From Rhodopseudomonas palustris (GTDB lineage Bacteria; Pseudomonadota; Alphaproteobacteria; Rhizobiales; Xanthobacteraceae), in the NCBI RefSeq assembly GCF_003031265.1, contig NZ_CP019966.1, positions 5,114,501-5,178,500 of the forward strand: a stretch of DNA of 64,000 nt. The letters run 5' to 3'. The position numbers and the translations under genes were made by a program. Shown here piece by piece: positions 27,491-37,889 of this stretch (positions within the stretch are counted from its first letter, which is position 1; every line of letters begins with the position of its first letter). The notes under the pieces were generated by a model. It was not told the origin of the DNA. It saw only the letters and a program-made list of their open reading frames with translations, and did no database searches.

Positions 27491-28324
27491 ATGGACGCCA
27501 AGGTCGAACACACGCCGCATCCGTTCGATGCCGCGACGCGCGTGGATTTCGAAAGCGGGCGCTGGCAGGGCGCGACCAGCGACGATTACCACGCCTTCGT
27601 CGGCCAGTTCGGCGGCGCCACCGCGGCGACGCTGCTGCGGGCCCTGATGCAGCAGCCGGAGCGCGCCGGCGATCCGCTGGCTTTCACGGTGAACTTCTGC
27701 GCGCCGATCAGCGCCGGCAGCTTCGATCTGGCGCCGCGGCTGATCAAGGCGACGCGCTCGACCCAGCATTGGGGCGTCGAACTCAGCCAAGGCGACGCCG
27801 GCGTCGAAGTGTTCGCCACCGCGGTGTTCGCCCAGCGCCGCGAGACCTGGACGCACCGTCCCGCCGAGATGCCGAAGACCGCCGCCTATGACGAGGCTCC
27901 GGTGTATGCGCGCGGCGGCGCGGCGGCATCGTGGATCCGTCAGTTCGAGTTTCGCTTCGTCGAGAACGAGCCGAACTTCGGCGATGGCCCGCTGCCGGAG
28001 CCGGCGAGCCCGCACACCAAGGCGTGGATCGGCCACGCCGTGCCGCGCACGCTCGATTTGTTGTCGCTGTCGGCGATCGCCGATGCGTTCTTCGCGCGGA
28101 TCTTCCACGTCCGCGGTGAATTGTTGCCGATCGGCACGGTGTCGATGACGACGTATTTCCATGTCGACGCCGCCGATCTCGCCGCCGAGCCGATCACCGC
28201 GGTGCTCGGCGTCGCCGACGCCAACGTGTTTCACAAGAGCTTCTCCGACCAAACCGGCGAATTGTGGTCGCCGAGCGGGCGGCTGCTGGCGACCACGCAT
28301 CAGATCACCTATTTCAAAGCCTGA
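27491..28324 (+). CDS. TesB-like acyl-CoA thioesterase family protein
   Basis: The 277-residue protein has a double-hotdog layout. Residues about 25-120 contain YHAFVGQFGGATAATLLRAL and LAFTVNFCAPISAGSFDL. Residues about 180-277 contain HTKAWIGHAVPRTLDLLSLSA, GTVSMTTYFHVDA and the C-terminal GRLLATTHQITYF. This matches the acyl-CoA thioesterase (4HBT_3/TesB-related) family, which hydrolyses acyl-CoAs in the cytoplasm. The substrate length cannot be told. ATG 27491 lies 49 nt-spaced in series with the arginase gene, so the two may be cotranscribed, though no shared pathway is obvious. Confidence 0.8.
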   Translation: MDAKVEHTPHPFDAATRVDFESGRWQGATSDDYHAFVGQFGGATAATLLRALMQQPERAGDPLAFTVNFCAPISAGSFDLAPRLIKATRSTQHWGVELSQGDAGVEVFATAVFAQRRETWTHRPAEMPKTAAYDEAPVYARGGAAASWIRQFEFRFVENEPNFGDGPLPEPASPHTKAWIGHAVPRTLDLLSLSAIADAFFARIFHVRGELLPIGTVSMTTYFHVDAADLAAEPITAVLGVADANVFHKSFSDQTGELWSPSGRLLATTHQITYFKA

Positions 28325-28373
28325 GTTGGCGCAGCGCTCCGGCGCGCGTCACGCGCGCATTTGAAGGGGCGTC

Positions 28374-29363
28374 ATGGCGATGTCGCAGACCGAAGTCGCT
28401 CACAGCGAGCTCGCGCGGCGCGTCGCGCTGCTCGGCGTGCCGATCGAGATCGGCGCCGGCCTGCGCGGCACGCTGATGGGACCGGCCGCGCTCCGCACCG
28501 CCGGGATCGGCCGCGTGCTCGATCAGCTCGGCTTTGCGGTCGAAGATCACGGCGACATGACGCGGCCCGCGGCTGGCGGCGGCAACGATCCGGTGCCGGC
28601 CAACGCCAATTACTACAGCGAGGTGAAGAGCTGGGTCGGCGCGATCTCGACGCGCGCCTATGAGCTGGCGAGATCGGGCGCGGTGCCGCTGTTCATGGGC
28701 GGCGACCACAGCCTGTCGATGGGCTCGGTCAACGGCGTCGCGCGCTACTGGCAAGAGCAAAATAAGCCGCTGTTCGTGCTGTGGTTCGATGCCCATGCCG
28801 ACTACAACACGCCGACGACGACGCTCACCGCCAACATGCACGGCATGTCGGCGGCGTTCCTGTGCGGCGAGCCGGGGCTCGACCATCTACTCGGCGACGA
28901 GCCGCGGGTGTCTGTCCCGCCGAGCCGGCTCGACCTGTTCGGCATCCGCTCGATCGATCCGCTCGAGAAAGAGCTGGTGCGCGCCCGCGCGATCCCGGTG
29001 GTCGACATGCGGGCGATCGACGAATTCGGCGTCGGCGTGCTGATCCGCCGCGTCATCGACCGCGTCCGTGCCGCCGGCGGCGTGCTGCATCTGTCGTTCG
29101 ACGTCGACGTGCTCGATCCCTCGGTCGCGCCCGGCGTCGGCACCACCGTGCCGGGCGGCGCCACCTATCGCGAGGCGCATCTGGTGATGGAGCTGCTGCA
29201 CGATTCGAGGTTGGTCCGCTCGGTCGACATCGTCGAGCTCAACCCGTTCCTGGATGAGCGCGGCCGCACCGCCCGCGTCGCGGTCGAACTCATCGGCAGC
29301 CTGTTCGGCATGCAGATCACCGACCGGGTGACCCCGACCAACGCGGTGCTGCCAGAGGGGTGA
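28374..29363 (+). CDS. Arginase (ureohydrolase family)
   Basis: The 329-residue enzyme probably hydrolyses arginine to ornithine and urea. The binuclear manganese ligands are present in GGDHS, DAHADYN, SFDVDVLDPSVAPGVGT and the substrate-side ELNPFLDE. GVPIEIGAGLRGTLMGPAALR at the N terminus fits arginase rather than agmatinase. The length is normal. It follows the thioesterase by 49 nt. No other arginine catabolism gene is near; argH is 18 kb away. Confidence 0.88.
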   Translation: MAMSQTEVAHSELARRVALLGVPIEIGAGLRGTLMGPAALRTAGIGRVLDQLGFAVEDHGDMTRPAAGGGNDPVPANANYYSEVKSWVGAISTRAYELARSGAVPLFMGGDHSLSMGSVNGVARYWQEQNKPLFVLWFDAHADYNTPTTTLTANMHGMSAAFLCGEPGLDHLLGDEPRVSVPPSRLDLFGIRSIDPLEKELVRARAIPVVDMRAIDEFGVGVLIRRVIDRVRAAGGVLHLSFDVDVLDPSVAPGVGTTVPGGATYREAHLVMELLHDSRLVRSVDIVELNPFLDERGRTARVAVELIGSLFGMQITDRVTPTNAVLPEG

Positions 29364-29390
29364 GCGCCCTCCCCGCGGTAGTCATTCCGG

Positions 29391-29500
29391 GGCGCTCGCC
29401 CTTGCGAGCGAACCCGGAATCTCGCAGTTTTGGAAACGACGGAGTGGCAGAACTCTTCGGGATTCCGGGCTCGCGAGCTGCGCTCGCGCCCCGGAATGAC
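29391..29500. repeat. Palindromic intergenic repeat, family B copy 3
   Basis: A 110-bp element bounded by GTCATTCCGGGGCGC and GCGCCCCGGAATGAC between the arginase and ABC-F genes. Confidence 0.8.
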
Positions 29501-29579
29501 GCCGCGTTGGGCCGTCGAACTGGCATCGCTCGGCCATATCGGCTAAACGCGCCGCAGCATTTCTCCCCCGCGTGAGCCC

Positions 29580-31199
<1,620 letters not shown>

Positions 31200-31232
31200 C
31201 CTAGTTAGTTATTGGCAGGGCAGCGCGTCTGT

Positions 31233-31371
31233 CACCTCTCCCGCTTGCGGGAGAGGTCGGATCGCGTAGCGATCCGGGTGAGGGCACTCCTCTCCGCGAT
31301 TAACCGACTCACTGCCTGAGGCGCCCTCACCCCAACCCTCTCCCGCAAGCGGGAGAGGGAGCGCGCTGCGG
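31233..31371. repeat. Palindromic intergenic repeat, family C
   Basis: A 139-bp element from CACCTCTCCCGCTTGCGGG to CCCGCAAGCGGGAGAGGGAG, equivalent to one unit of the 21375-21899 array. It lies between convergent genes. Confidence 0.8.
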
Positions 31372-31427
31372 ATCGCGGGAACGCTTACTTCAAACGGCCC
31401 GCGGGGCGCCGCTTACTAAGCGTTGCC

Positions 31428-32621
31428 TCAGAACAGCGGCTTGGTCTGCCCCACCTTGAGCGGGCCGAGCATCACGGCGCCTTCGACGAAGCGCAGCGGG
31501 AAGGCGCGGGCGGGACGGCCTTCCAGCTTGGTCTCTTGGCCGAGCGCGTCGATGCCGGCGACGGCGGCGACATTGGCATTCTTGCGCACCACCTGGCCGA
31601 GGCCCGGAATGGCGCGGTCGAGCGCGCCGAGCACATTGTTGACGTCCTTGGCGCGAACGCCGGGCGCCAGCCGGTCGAGCGTCGATTGTGACACGCCCTG
31701 CTCCAGCATCTTGTCGATGCCGAGCTTGGGGATCACCTGGTCGAGCCCGGTGGCCACCATCTGCAATTCGCCGTCGACATAGCCCTGCGCGGTCAGCCCG
31801 AGCGAACCGGTCGCGACCGCCACCATGTCGCCCTGCTGGATCCGCGCCTGCTCGAACTGGATGCGGCCGCCGGCGGCCTGGATCTCGCGGAAACGCTGCG
31901 GCCACGGCTTGGGGCGGAAGTCCTTCAGGCCGCTGATCAACAGACGCAGATGCGCATCGAACGGATCGGCGAGCAGCGGATGCAGGTCCTGCACCGACGT
32001 GCCATCGAGGCTGAGATCGACTTCGAGCTGGCGCGGCTCGGCGCCGGTGGCCTCACGCTGCCGGCCGTGCAGCTCGGCGTGGCGGGCGCGCGCCAGCAGC
32101 ACGCGGGTGTCGCCGCGGAAACCGTCGAGCGCCGGCTCGTCGAACACCAGGGCGACCCGCTCCGGCGTGCCCGGCAGTCCGGCCACGCTGCTGCGGGCGG
32201 TCTTCCAGTTCAGCTCCATCGACACCGGCTGGCCGCGGTCGGCGAAGCTCGCCGGGCCCTTGAACTCGGCGATCAGCAGGCTCGGCTGATACAGCGACGA
32301 CACCACCAGGATCTCGCCGAGCTTGGCTGTCACCGGGGTCTGGGTCGCGGCCTGCTGCGCGGTCTGCGAAGTCAGCGCGACGCTGGCGTTCTCGCAGCGA
32401 ACCTCGAGGCGGAACGGAAAGCCCGCCACCGAGCGCTGGCCGCAATCATAACTGCGGCCGGCGGCCGCCTCGCGCGCGCGCCACTGGTCGACGATGCGGT
32501 CGACCTGGCTTGCCGAGAACAGCCAGAATGCGCTCCAGGCGAGCGCCGCCAGCACCACCACGCCGGGGAGCAACAGCACCGGCCACAGCGGGCGGCGGGG
32601 GGAAATCGTGGAATCTGCCAT
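31428..32621 (-). CDS. DUF2125 family protein, membrane-anchored
   Basis: The 397-residue protein has one N-terminal membrane segment (WPVLLLPGVVVLAALAWSAF, residues about 13-33) followed by a large domain predicted outside the cytoplasm. Diagnostic DUF2125 features are VDRIVDQWRAREAAAGRSYDC, GFPFRLEVRCENASV and later PLKVGQ near the C terminus. The family is widespread in alphaproteobacteria and has AsmA-like beta repeats, but its function is unknown. It is divergent from the ChaC-like gene and convergent with the ABC-F gene. Confidence 0.85.
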   Translation of the reverse strand: MADSTISPRRPLWPVLLLPGVVVLAALAWSAFWLFSASQVDRIVDQWRAREAAAGRSYDCGQRSVAGFPFRLEVRCENASVALTSQTAQQAATQTPVTAKLGEILVVSSLYQPSLLIAEFKGPASFADRGQPVSMELNWKTARSSVAGLPGTPERVALVFDEPALDGFRGDTRVLLARARHAELHGRQREATGAEPRQLEVDLSLDGTSVQDLHPLLADPFDAHLRLLISGLKDFRPKPWPQRFREIQAAGGRIQFEQARIQQGDMVAVATGSLGLTAQGYVDGELQMVATGLDQVIPKLGIDKMLEQGVSQSTLDRLAPGVRAKDVNNVLGALDRAIPGLGQVVRKNANVAAVAGIDALGQETKLEGRPARAFPLRFVEGAVMLGPLKVGQTKPLF

Positions 32622-32781
32622 CGCGCCTACTTAAGGGGAGAAGCCCGAAAAGGGAATCCGCGACCGGCTGCCGCACGCCATGCCGCGAACGCGGCCGACC
32701 CGCGCGGCAAACCGCTCACGCTTCATGGCCCGATGGGGTAAGGACTGAATTTGTCATTTGCACGATAGCCCGCCTGCACGC

Positions 32782-33366
32782 ATGTCCGCCAAAACGCTCA
32801 CCGAATCCGAACTGTCCGAGGGCGACCTCTGGGTGTTCGGCTATGGCTCGCTGATGTGGAATCCCGGCTTCGACTTCGTCGAGCGGGTGCCGGCGCGGCT
32901 GATCGGCGAGCACCGGGCGCTGTGCGTGTATTCGTTCGTCCACCGCGGCACGCCGGAACAGCCCGGCTTGGTGCTCGGGCTCGACCGCGGCGGCGCCTGC
33001 CGCGGCATCGCGTTCCGCGTCGCCGACGCGCACCGGATGGCGACGGTGGCTTATTTGCGTGAGCGCGAGCAGGTCACCAGCGTGTATCGCGAGGTCAAGC
33101 GCTCGGTGTGGCTGGAGGACGACGCCTGTCGCCGGATCAGCGCGCTGACTTACGTGGTCGATCGCGGCCACGCGCAATATGCCGGCCGGCTGTCTTACGC
33201 CGAGCAGCTTCGCCACGTCCGCCAGGGTCACGGCCGCTCCGGCCCCAACCGCGATTACGTGATCGCCACCGTGAAGGCGCTGGAAACCCAGGGCTGCCGC
33301 GACGTGCCGCTGCACCAACTCGCCGAAGCGCTGCGCGACGAAGCGCCGGTACATTCTGGCCAGTGA
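32782..33366 (+). CDS. ChaC-like gamma-glutamylcyclotransferase
   Basis: This encodes 194 residues from ATG 32782 (a TTG at 32758 is possible). It has the glutathione-specific gamma-glutamylcyclotransferase pattern: the substrate loop VFGYGSLMWNPGFDF (near 18-32), YSFVHRGTPEQPGLVLGLD, ACRGIAFRVA, and the catalytic Glu in YLREREQ. C-terminal GPNRDYVIATVKALETQG also fits. It cleaves glutathione to 5-oxoproline and Cys-Gly in the cytoplasm. Immediately downstream begins the large LRR-Roc-TIR gene, which appears inserted between this gene and plsC. Confidence 0.9.
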   Translation: MSAKTLTESELSEGDLWVFGYGSLMWNPGFDFVERVPARLIGEHRALCVYSFVHRGTPEQPGLVLGLDRGGACRGIAFRVADAHRMATVAYLREREQVTSVYREVKRSVWLEDDACRRISALTYVVDRGHAQYAGRLSYAEQLRHVRQGHGRSGPNRDYVIATVKALETQGCRDVPLHQLAEALRDEAPVHSGQ

Positions 33367-33460
33367 GCCGCGGTGAGCTGACCTCACATCCTACAGTTGT
33401 GACGACAGCCTGCCAAAGGCTACATTTCGATGCATTCTTTCTTTTCTTCAGGCTTGGCAG

Positions 33461-36400
33461 ATGGACGGATTAGCGATCGCCCGAGAACGCATTGCCCAGG
33501 AAGCGAAAGCTCAGACGGGTGTCCTGGATCTCGGAGGGCTTGGGCTTTCTGAACTTCCCGAGGAATTATTCGCGCTGAAGCATTTGCGCAGCCTCAATCT
33601 GGGTTCGACCAGTACGCAAACCCGCGATAGGCGCTTTTCTTGGCGCAAGCCCGCTGAGGCTAACCGGCTCGGAAGACAAGCCAATCGCCTCTTCGAGCTC
33701 ACCTCGCTCGAAGAACTCGACCTTGAGTGGACCGACCAAGAGAGTCTTGCGGGGATCGAGCGCCTCCCCAACCTGCAGACGCTCTATTGCTCCAACGCCC
33801 AGGTGAGCGATCTCGCACCCATCGCCGCGCTCGCCAACCTGCAGACGCTCTATTGCTCCAACACCCAGGTGAGCGATCTCGCACCCATCGCAGCGCTCGC
33901 CAACCTACAGACGCTCTATTGCTCCAACACCCAGGTGAGCGATCTCGCACCCATCGCAGCGCTCGCCAACCTGCAGACGCTCGATTGCTCCAACACCCAG
34001 GTGAGCGATCTCGCACCCATCGCAGCGCTCGCCAACCTGCAGACGCTCGATTGCTCCAACACCCAGGTGAGCGATCTCGCACCCATCGCCGCGCTCGCCA
34101 ACCTCCAGACGCTCTATTGCGGCGACAGCCAGGTGAACGATCTCGCACCCATCGCAGCGCTCGCCAACCTGCAGACGCTCGATTGCTCCAACACCCAGGT
34201 GAGCGATCTCGCACCCATCGCCGCGCTCGCCAACCTCCAAACGCTCGAGTGCTCCAGCACCCAGGTGAGCGATCTCGCACCCATCGCCGCGCTCGCCAGC
34301 CTGCAGACGCTCGAGTGCGGCGACACCCAGGTGAACGATCTCGCACCCATCGCAGCGCTCGCAAACCTGCAGGCGCTCTATTGCGGCGACACCCAGGTGA
34401 AAGATCTCGCACCCATCGCAGCGCTCGCAAACCTGCAGACACTTTATTGCTTCACCACTCAGGTGAGCGACCTCGCACCCATCGCCGCGCTCGCCAACCT
34501 CCAAACGCTCGATTGCTCAAACACCCAGGTGAGCGATCTCGCACCCATCGCCGCACTCGCCAACCTCCAAACGCTCGATTGCTCAAACACCCAGGTGAGC
34601 GATCTCGCACCCATCGCCGCGCTTATCAAATTGCAAATACTCGATTGCTCCAGCACCAAAGTGAGCGACTTTACACCACTCACCACGCTCGCCAACCTGT
34701 ATATGCTTCGTTGCTCTCGCTCCCGGCTCAAGCATGCGCCCGAGAGCATCTGGCTCACAGCATCTCTACGCGAGCTGTATCTCCATGAAACAGTCCTTCC
34801 GGGCGTCCCATCGGAAGTACTATCTCAGCATGGCTGGGAGAATTGTCTCGCCCCCCTTCGCGCACATCTCCGCGATCTTGAAGCAGGAGAGGAGCCGATC
34901 TCCGACGTCAAACTAATGGTGCTCGGCAATGGCCGCATTGGGAAGACCCAGATTTGCCGCCGCCTACGCGGAGAACCATACGACGCTGCGATTGATTCAA
35001 CACACGGCATCTTCGTCAACTCCGCCGTGTTAACCTGTGACAGCAACTCAGCGGTTCGATTGAACATCTGGGACTTCGGCGGCCAGGATATCTATCATGG
35101 CACGCATGCGCTGTTCATGCGGAGCCACTCGGCCTTTCTGCTCGTCTGGACACCCGCTTTTGAGGACACAGCCGAACGTGCACATAGTGGGCTCGTTTTT
35201 CGCAACCAGCCGCTGGTCTATTGGCTGGACTACATCCGCCAGTTCGGGGGCGACGACTCTCCTGTCATCGTTACTCAAGCGCGGTGCGACTCTTGGAAAG
35301 AGGAGAAGCTCCAGCCACCGGCTTCGGACTCGATCCTCAATCGATTTGTCTTTCCACCGCGTATTGTTCGATACAGTTCGCGGACCGATTACGGGCGCGG
35401 GAGTCTGGACGAGGCTTTGAAACAAGTTGTTTCTTACTTGAAAGAACAATCTGGGACGGCCGTGATCGGGTTGGGACGCGCGAAGGTCAAGCGACAAATC
35501 GAAGAGTTGCGGGACGAAGATGCAAAGCTCCCAATTCTAGAGCGTCAGAATCGAACGATCAGCCGCGCGGTGTTCGAAAATTTCTGCAAAGAGGCCGGAA
35601 TCGATAGTCCCGACCCTTTGCTGTCTTATCTGCACAACGCCGGCACATTGTTCTACCGCAAGGGTTTATTTCACGATCATATCGTCATCGACCAAAACTG
35701 GGCATTGGAGGCAATCTACGCGGTCTTCCATCGCGAAAAATGCTTCGTCAAGATCAGGCGACTTCACGGCCGGTTCACGCAATCCGACCTCGCGGATTGG
35801 ATCTGGAATGAAGCCGGCTATGGGGAGAAAGAGCAGCAGCTTTTTATCAGCATGATGGAGTCCTGCGGCATCTGCTTCGTGCACCGTGCGGCCGTTCTGG
35901 AGAAGAGAATTGAAGCAGAATACATCGCTCCAGACCTCCTGCCTGATCGAACCGAAACAGATATCGACCAGAAATGGGATGCTGGTCGGCCATCCGAGTC
36001 GGTTGAATTCCGCTACGACCTGCTGCCGACGTTTCTGACGCGCGCGATCATTTCACGCATCGGCGGTGGCGCCGGACTGGCCGCCGACTATTGGCGCGAC
36101 GGGGTCTACCTCTACGAAGCAGATACCGGCAGTCGGGCGCTGGTCGCTCAACGCCGGGACGACTCCGGCTTTGGCGGCAGCATCATTATCCAGACGCAAC
36201 GCGGCCGTGCCAGCGCACTGCTTGCTCGGCTAACGAAGCTGGTGGAACTGGAACAGCAGCGTCTGGGGATCTCCTCGACCACAACGGGGCAACGACCGAT
36301 TCATGCGGAAGCACGCCCGGATGAGGCCACAAAACATACCACAACTATGCGCGAGGAACCGCTGAAATTCACCCAGGAGCCGACCAAGCAGCCAGAATAC

Positions 36401-36982
36401 TTCGTGTCCTACGCCTGGGGAGACAACACAGTCGACGGCCGCAACCGAGAAACAGTCGTGGATGACCTGTGCGCAGCTGCGGAGGCGCGCGGAATTACGA
36501 TACTTCGCGACAAGAAAATGCTCACGGTCGGTGACCGTATCTCAAAATTCATGACACGGCTCGGCCGCGGCAACCGGGTCTTCATTGTGTTGAGCCAGAA
36601 ATACCTGCAATCTCCCTATTGCATGTATGAGCTTGCCGCAGTTTGGCGAAACAGTCGCCAGGACGACGACGAATTCCTCAAGAGGATTCGAGTGTACGCG
36701 TTGGACGACGCCAAGATTTGGACCCCAACCGACCGCGCGCAATGCGCCGTCTTTTGGCGCAAGCAGAGCAATGAGCTTGAACAAATCTTAAAGGACCACG
36801 GTCCGGACGTCCTCGGTGACCGAGACTTCGACCGTTCTCGACTGATGAAAGAATTTGCGCATCAGATCGGCGACATACTCTCAACGATCACGGACGTTCT
36901 GCAGCCACGAACGTTTGAAGAGTTAAAGCAGTATGGCTTGGCAGATCTTCCAGACGAGCAGCAATCCTTGGCGCAACACTGA
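33461..36982 (+). CDS. Roco-family protein: LRR-Roc GTPase-COR-TIR
   Basis: The 1173-residue protein has an N-terminal cap (1-104) and 15 leucine-rich repeats of 22 residues (105-434), 13 of them nearly identical (LQTLYCSNTQVSDLAPIAAL). A Roc GTPase follows, with P-loop GNGRIGKT (489-496), DFGGQ from D538 and a TQARCD base-specificity motif near 605. A COR-like region spans about 680-950. The C-terminal TIR domain (980 to about 1120) starts YFVSYAWGD and has SPYCMYELAAVW, where E1057 is at the position of the catalytic Glu of NAD-cleaving TIRs. Roco proteins switch by GTP-driven dimerisation and LRRs usually sense a ligand, so this looks like a receptor with NADase output, possibly antiphage. 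Its lower GC and isolation among core genes suggest transfer. A weak promoter TTGTGA-N17-CTACAT is at 33397-33425. Confidence 0.9.
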   Translation: MDGLAIARERIAQEAKAQTGVLDLGGLGLSELPEELFALKHLRSLNLGSTSTQTRDRRFSWRKPAEANRLGRQANRLFELTSLEELDLEWTDQESLAGIERLPNLQTLYCSNAQVSDLAPIAALANLQTLYCSNTQVSDLAPIAALANLQTLYCSNTQVSDLAPIAALANLQTLDCSNTQVSDLAPIAALANLQTLDCSNTQVSDLAPIAALANLQTLYCGDSQVNDLAPIAALANLQTLDCSNTQVSDLAPIAALANLQTLECSSTQVSDLAPIAALASLQTLECGDTQVNDLAPIAALANLQALYCGDTQVKDLAPIAALANLQTLYCFTTQVSDLAPIAALANLQTLDCSNTQVSDLAPIAALANLQTLDCSNTQVSDLAPIAALIKLQILDCSSTKVSDFTPLTTLANLYMLRCSRSRLKHAPESIWLTASLRELYLHETVLPGVPSEVLSQHGWENCLAPLRAHLRDLEAGEEPISDVKLMVLGNGRIGKTQICRRLRGEPYDAAIDSTHGIFVNSAVLTCDSNSAVRLNIWDFGGQDIYHGTHALFMRSHSAFLLVWTPAFEDTAERAHSGLVFRNQPLVYWLDYIRQFGGDDSPVIVTQARCDSWKEEKLQPPASDSILNRFVFPPRIVRYSSRTDYGRGSLDEALKQVVSYLKEQSGTAVIGLGRAKVKRQIEELRDEDAKLPILERQNRTISRAVFENFCKEAGIDSPDPLLSYLHNAGTLFYRKGLFHDHIVIDQNWALEAIYAVFHREKCFVKIRRLHGRFTQSDLADWIWNEAGYGEKEQQLFISMMESCGICFVHRAAVLEKRIEAEYIAPDLLPDRTETDIDQKWDAGRPSESVEFRYDLLPTFLTRAIISRIGGGAGLAADYWRDGVYLYEADTGSRALVAQRRDDSGFGGSIIIQTQRGRASALLARLTKLVELEQQRLGISSTTTGQRPIHAEARPDEATKHTTTMREEPLKFTQEPTKQPEYFVSYAWGDNTVDGRNRETVVDDLCAAAEARGITILRDKKMLTVGDRISKFMTRLGRGNRVFIVLSQKYLQSPYCMYELAAVWRNSRQDDDEFLKRIRVYALDDAKIWTPTDRAQCAVFWRKQSNELEQILKDHGPDVLGDRDFDRSRLMKEFAHQIGDILSTITDVLQPRTFEELKQYGLADLPDEQQSLAQH
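33773..34630. repeat. Thirteen tandem 66-bp LRR-encoding units
   Basis: Thirteen consecutive 66-bp units, each encoding one 22-residue LRR, are nearly identical even at silent positions (for example GTGAGCGATCTCGCACCCAT recurs in most units). Differences concentrate at the codons for residues 5-9 of the unit, giving YCSN, DCSN, ECSS, YCGD, ECGD and YCFT variants. Two divergent units follow to 34762. Confidence 0.95.
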
Positions 36983-36998
36983 GTTGCGGCCAAGGATT
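36963..36998. terminator. Hairpin spanning the stop codon of the LRR-Roc-TIR gene
   Basis: AATCCTTGGCGCAAC (36963-36977) pairs with GTTGCGGCCAAGGATT (36983-36998) with one bulge. The loop is five bases including the TGA stop (36980-36982). No T-run follows, so termination would be weak or factor-dependent. Confidence 0.45.
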
Positions 36999-37060
36999 AT
37001 CCTAGGTCCTCAAGGGTCTTGAGATCCAAAGCGGTCGAGAGCGAAATCGACCAGCGGCGT

Positions 37061-37876
37061 TCAAGGATTGCCGACCTGTTCGCTCTCCGGCTTCGGCGCC
37101 GGCTCGGCCTGTGGCGGCACCGCGCTGGGGACGCGGCCGAACAGCTGTGCCTGCTCTTGGCGCGCCTCGGCGACCAGGCGGTTGGTGGCGGTTTCGACCA
37201 CGTCGCTGAGCTGCCTGAGGAACTCGCGGCGATCGAGGCCGGCAGGAAGCGGATCGAGGAATTCGACCACGATCGTGCCCGGGTAGCGCATGAACTGGCG
37301 CCGCGGCCAGAACAGTCCGGCGTTCAGCGCCACCGGCAGGCACGGGACGCCGCAATCGACATAGATCTGGCCGACGCCGCTCTTGTAGTTCGGCGGCGCG
37401 TCGACCGGCCGGCGGGTGCCTTCCGGAAAGATGATCAACTGCCGGCCGCGGCGCACTTCCTCGCGGGCGCGGCGCGCCATCTCGACCAGGGTCTTGACGC
37501 CGGCGGCGCGGTTGATGGCGATCATGCCGCCGCGCAGCAGGAGTTGGCCGAACACCGGGAGCCAGGTCAGCTCGCGCTTGAGGATATACAGCGGCTCATC
37601 GAAGAACTGCAGCAGCGCGAAGGTTTCCCACATCGACTGATGCTTCGGCGCGACGATCAGCGGCCCTTGCGGGATCTTCTCGAGGCCGCGGAATTCGACC
37701 TTGGTGCCGCAGATCAGGCGCATCAGCCAGATGCTGTTCTGGCCCCACATCTTGGCGACCTTCACCACCGCGCGGCCGGAAAACAGCGCCGCCACGGTCG
37801 CGGCCAACACCCAGCCCACCAGCACGACGTAGAACAGCACGTTGAAGATCAACGAACGCAGGAAGATCACGAACAT
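37061..37876 (-). CDS. plsC: 1-acyl-sn-glycerol-3-phosphate acyltransferase (PlsC family)
   Basis: The 271-residue membrane enzyme acylates lysophosphatidate to phosphatidate. It has an N-terminal hydrophobic region (FLRSLIFNVLFYVVLVGWVL). The acyltransferase box is KHQSMWE (HX4E rather than HX4D, a variant I recall from other proteobacterial homologues). The LIIFPEGTRR motif binds the glycerol phosphate. VPCLPVALNAGLFWPR also fits. The C-terminal tail is Pro/Glu-rich. It lies 13 nt after the YdcF gene and is the last gene of the minus-strand ftsE-ftsX-ydcF-plsC series. Confidence 0.9.
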   Translation of the reverse strand: MFVIFLRSLIFNVLFYVVLVGWVLAATVAALFSGRAVVKVAKMWGQNSIWLMRLICGTKVEFRGLEKIPQGPLIVAPKHQSMWETFALLQFFDEPLYILKRELTWLPVFGQLLLRGGMIAINRAAGVKTLVEMARRAREEVRRGRQLIIFPEGTRRPVDAPPNYKSGVGQIYVDCGVPCLPVALNAGLFWPRRQFMRYPGTIVVEFLDPLPAGLDRREFLRQLSDVVETATNRLVAEARQEQAQLFGRVPSAVPPQAEPAPKPESEQVGNP

Positions 37877-37889
37877 CGGAACGGTCCGA

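Noticed and set aside
33699..34504. Antisense and out-of-frame repeat proteins in the LRR region
   Set aside because: They are forced by the 66-bp period of the sense LRR array and have no start signals.
33773..34630. CRISPR array
   Set aside because: Units are contiguous 66-bp coding repeats without unique spacers and lie inside an open reading frame.
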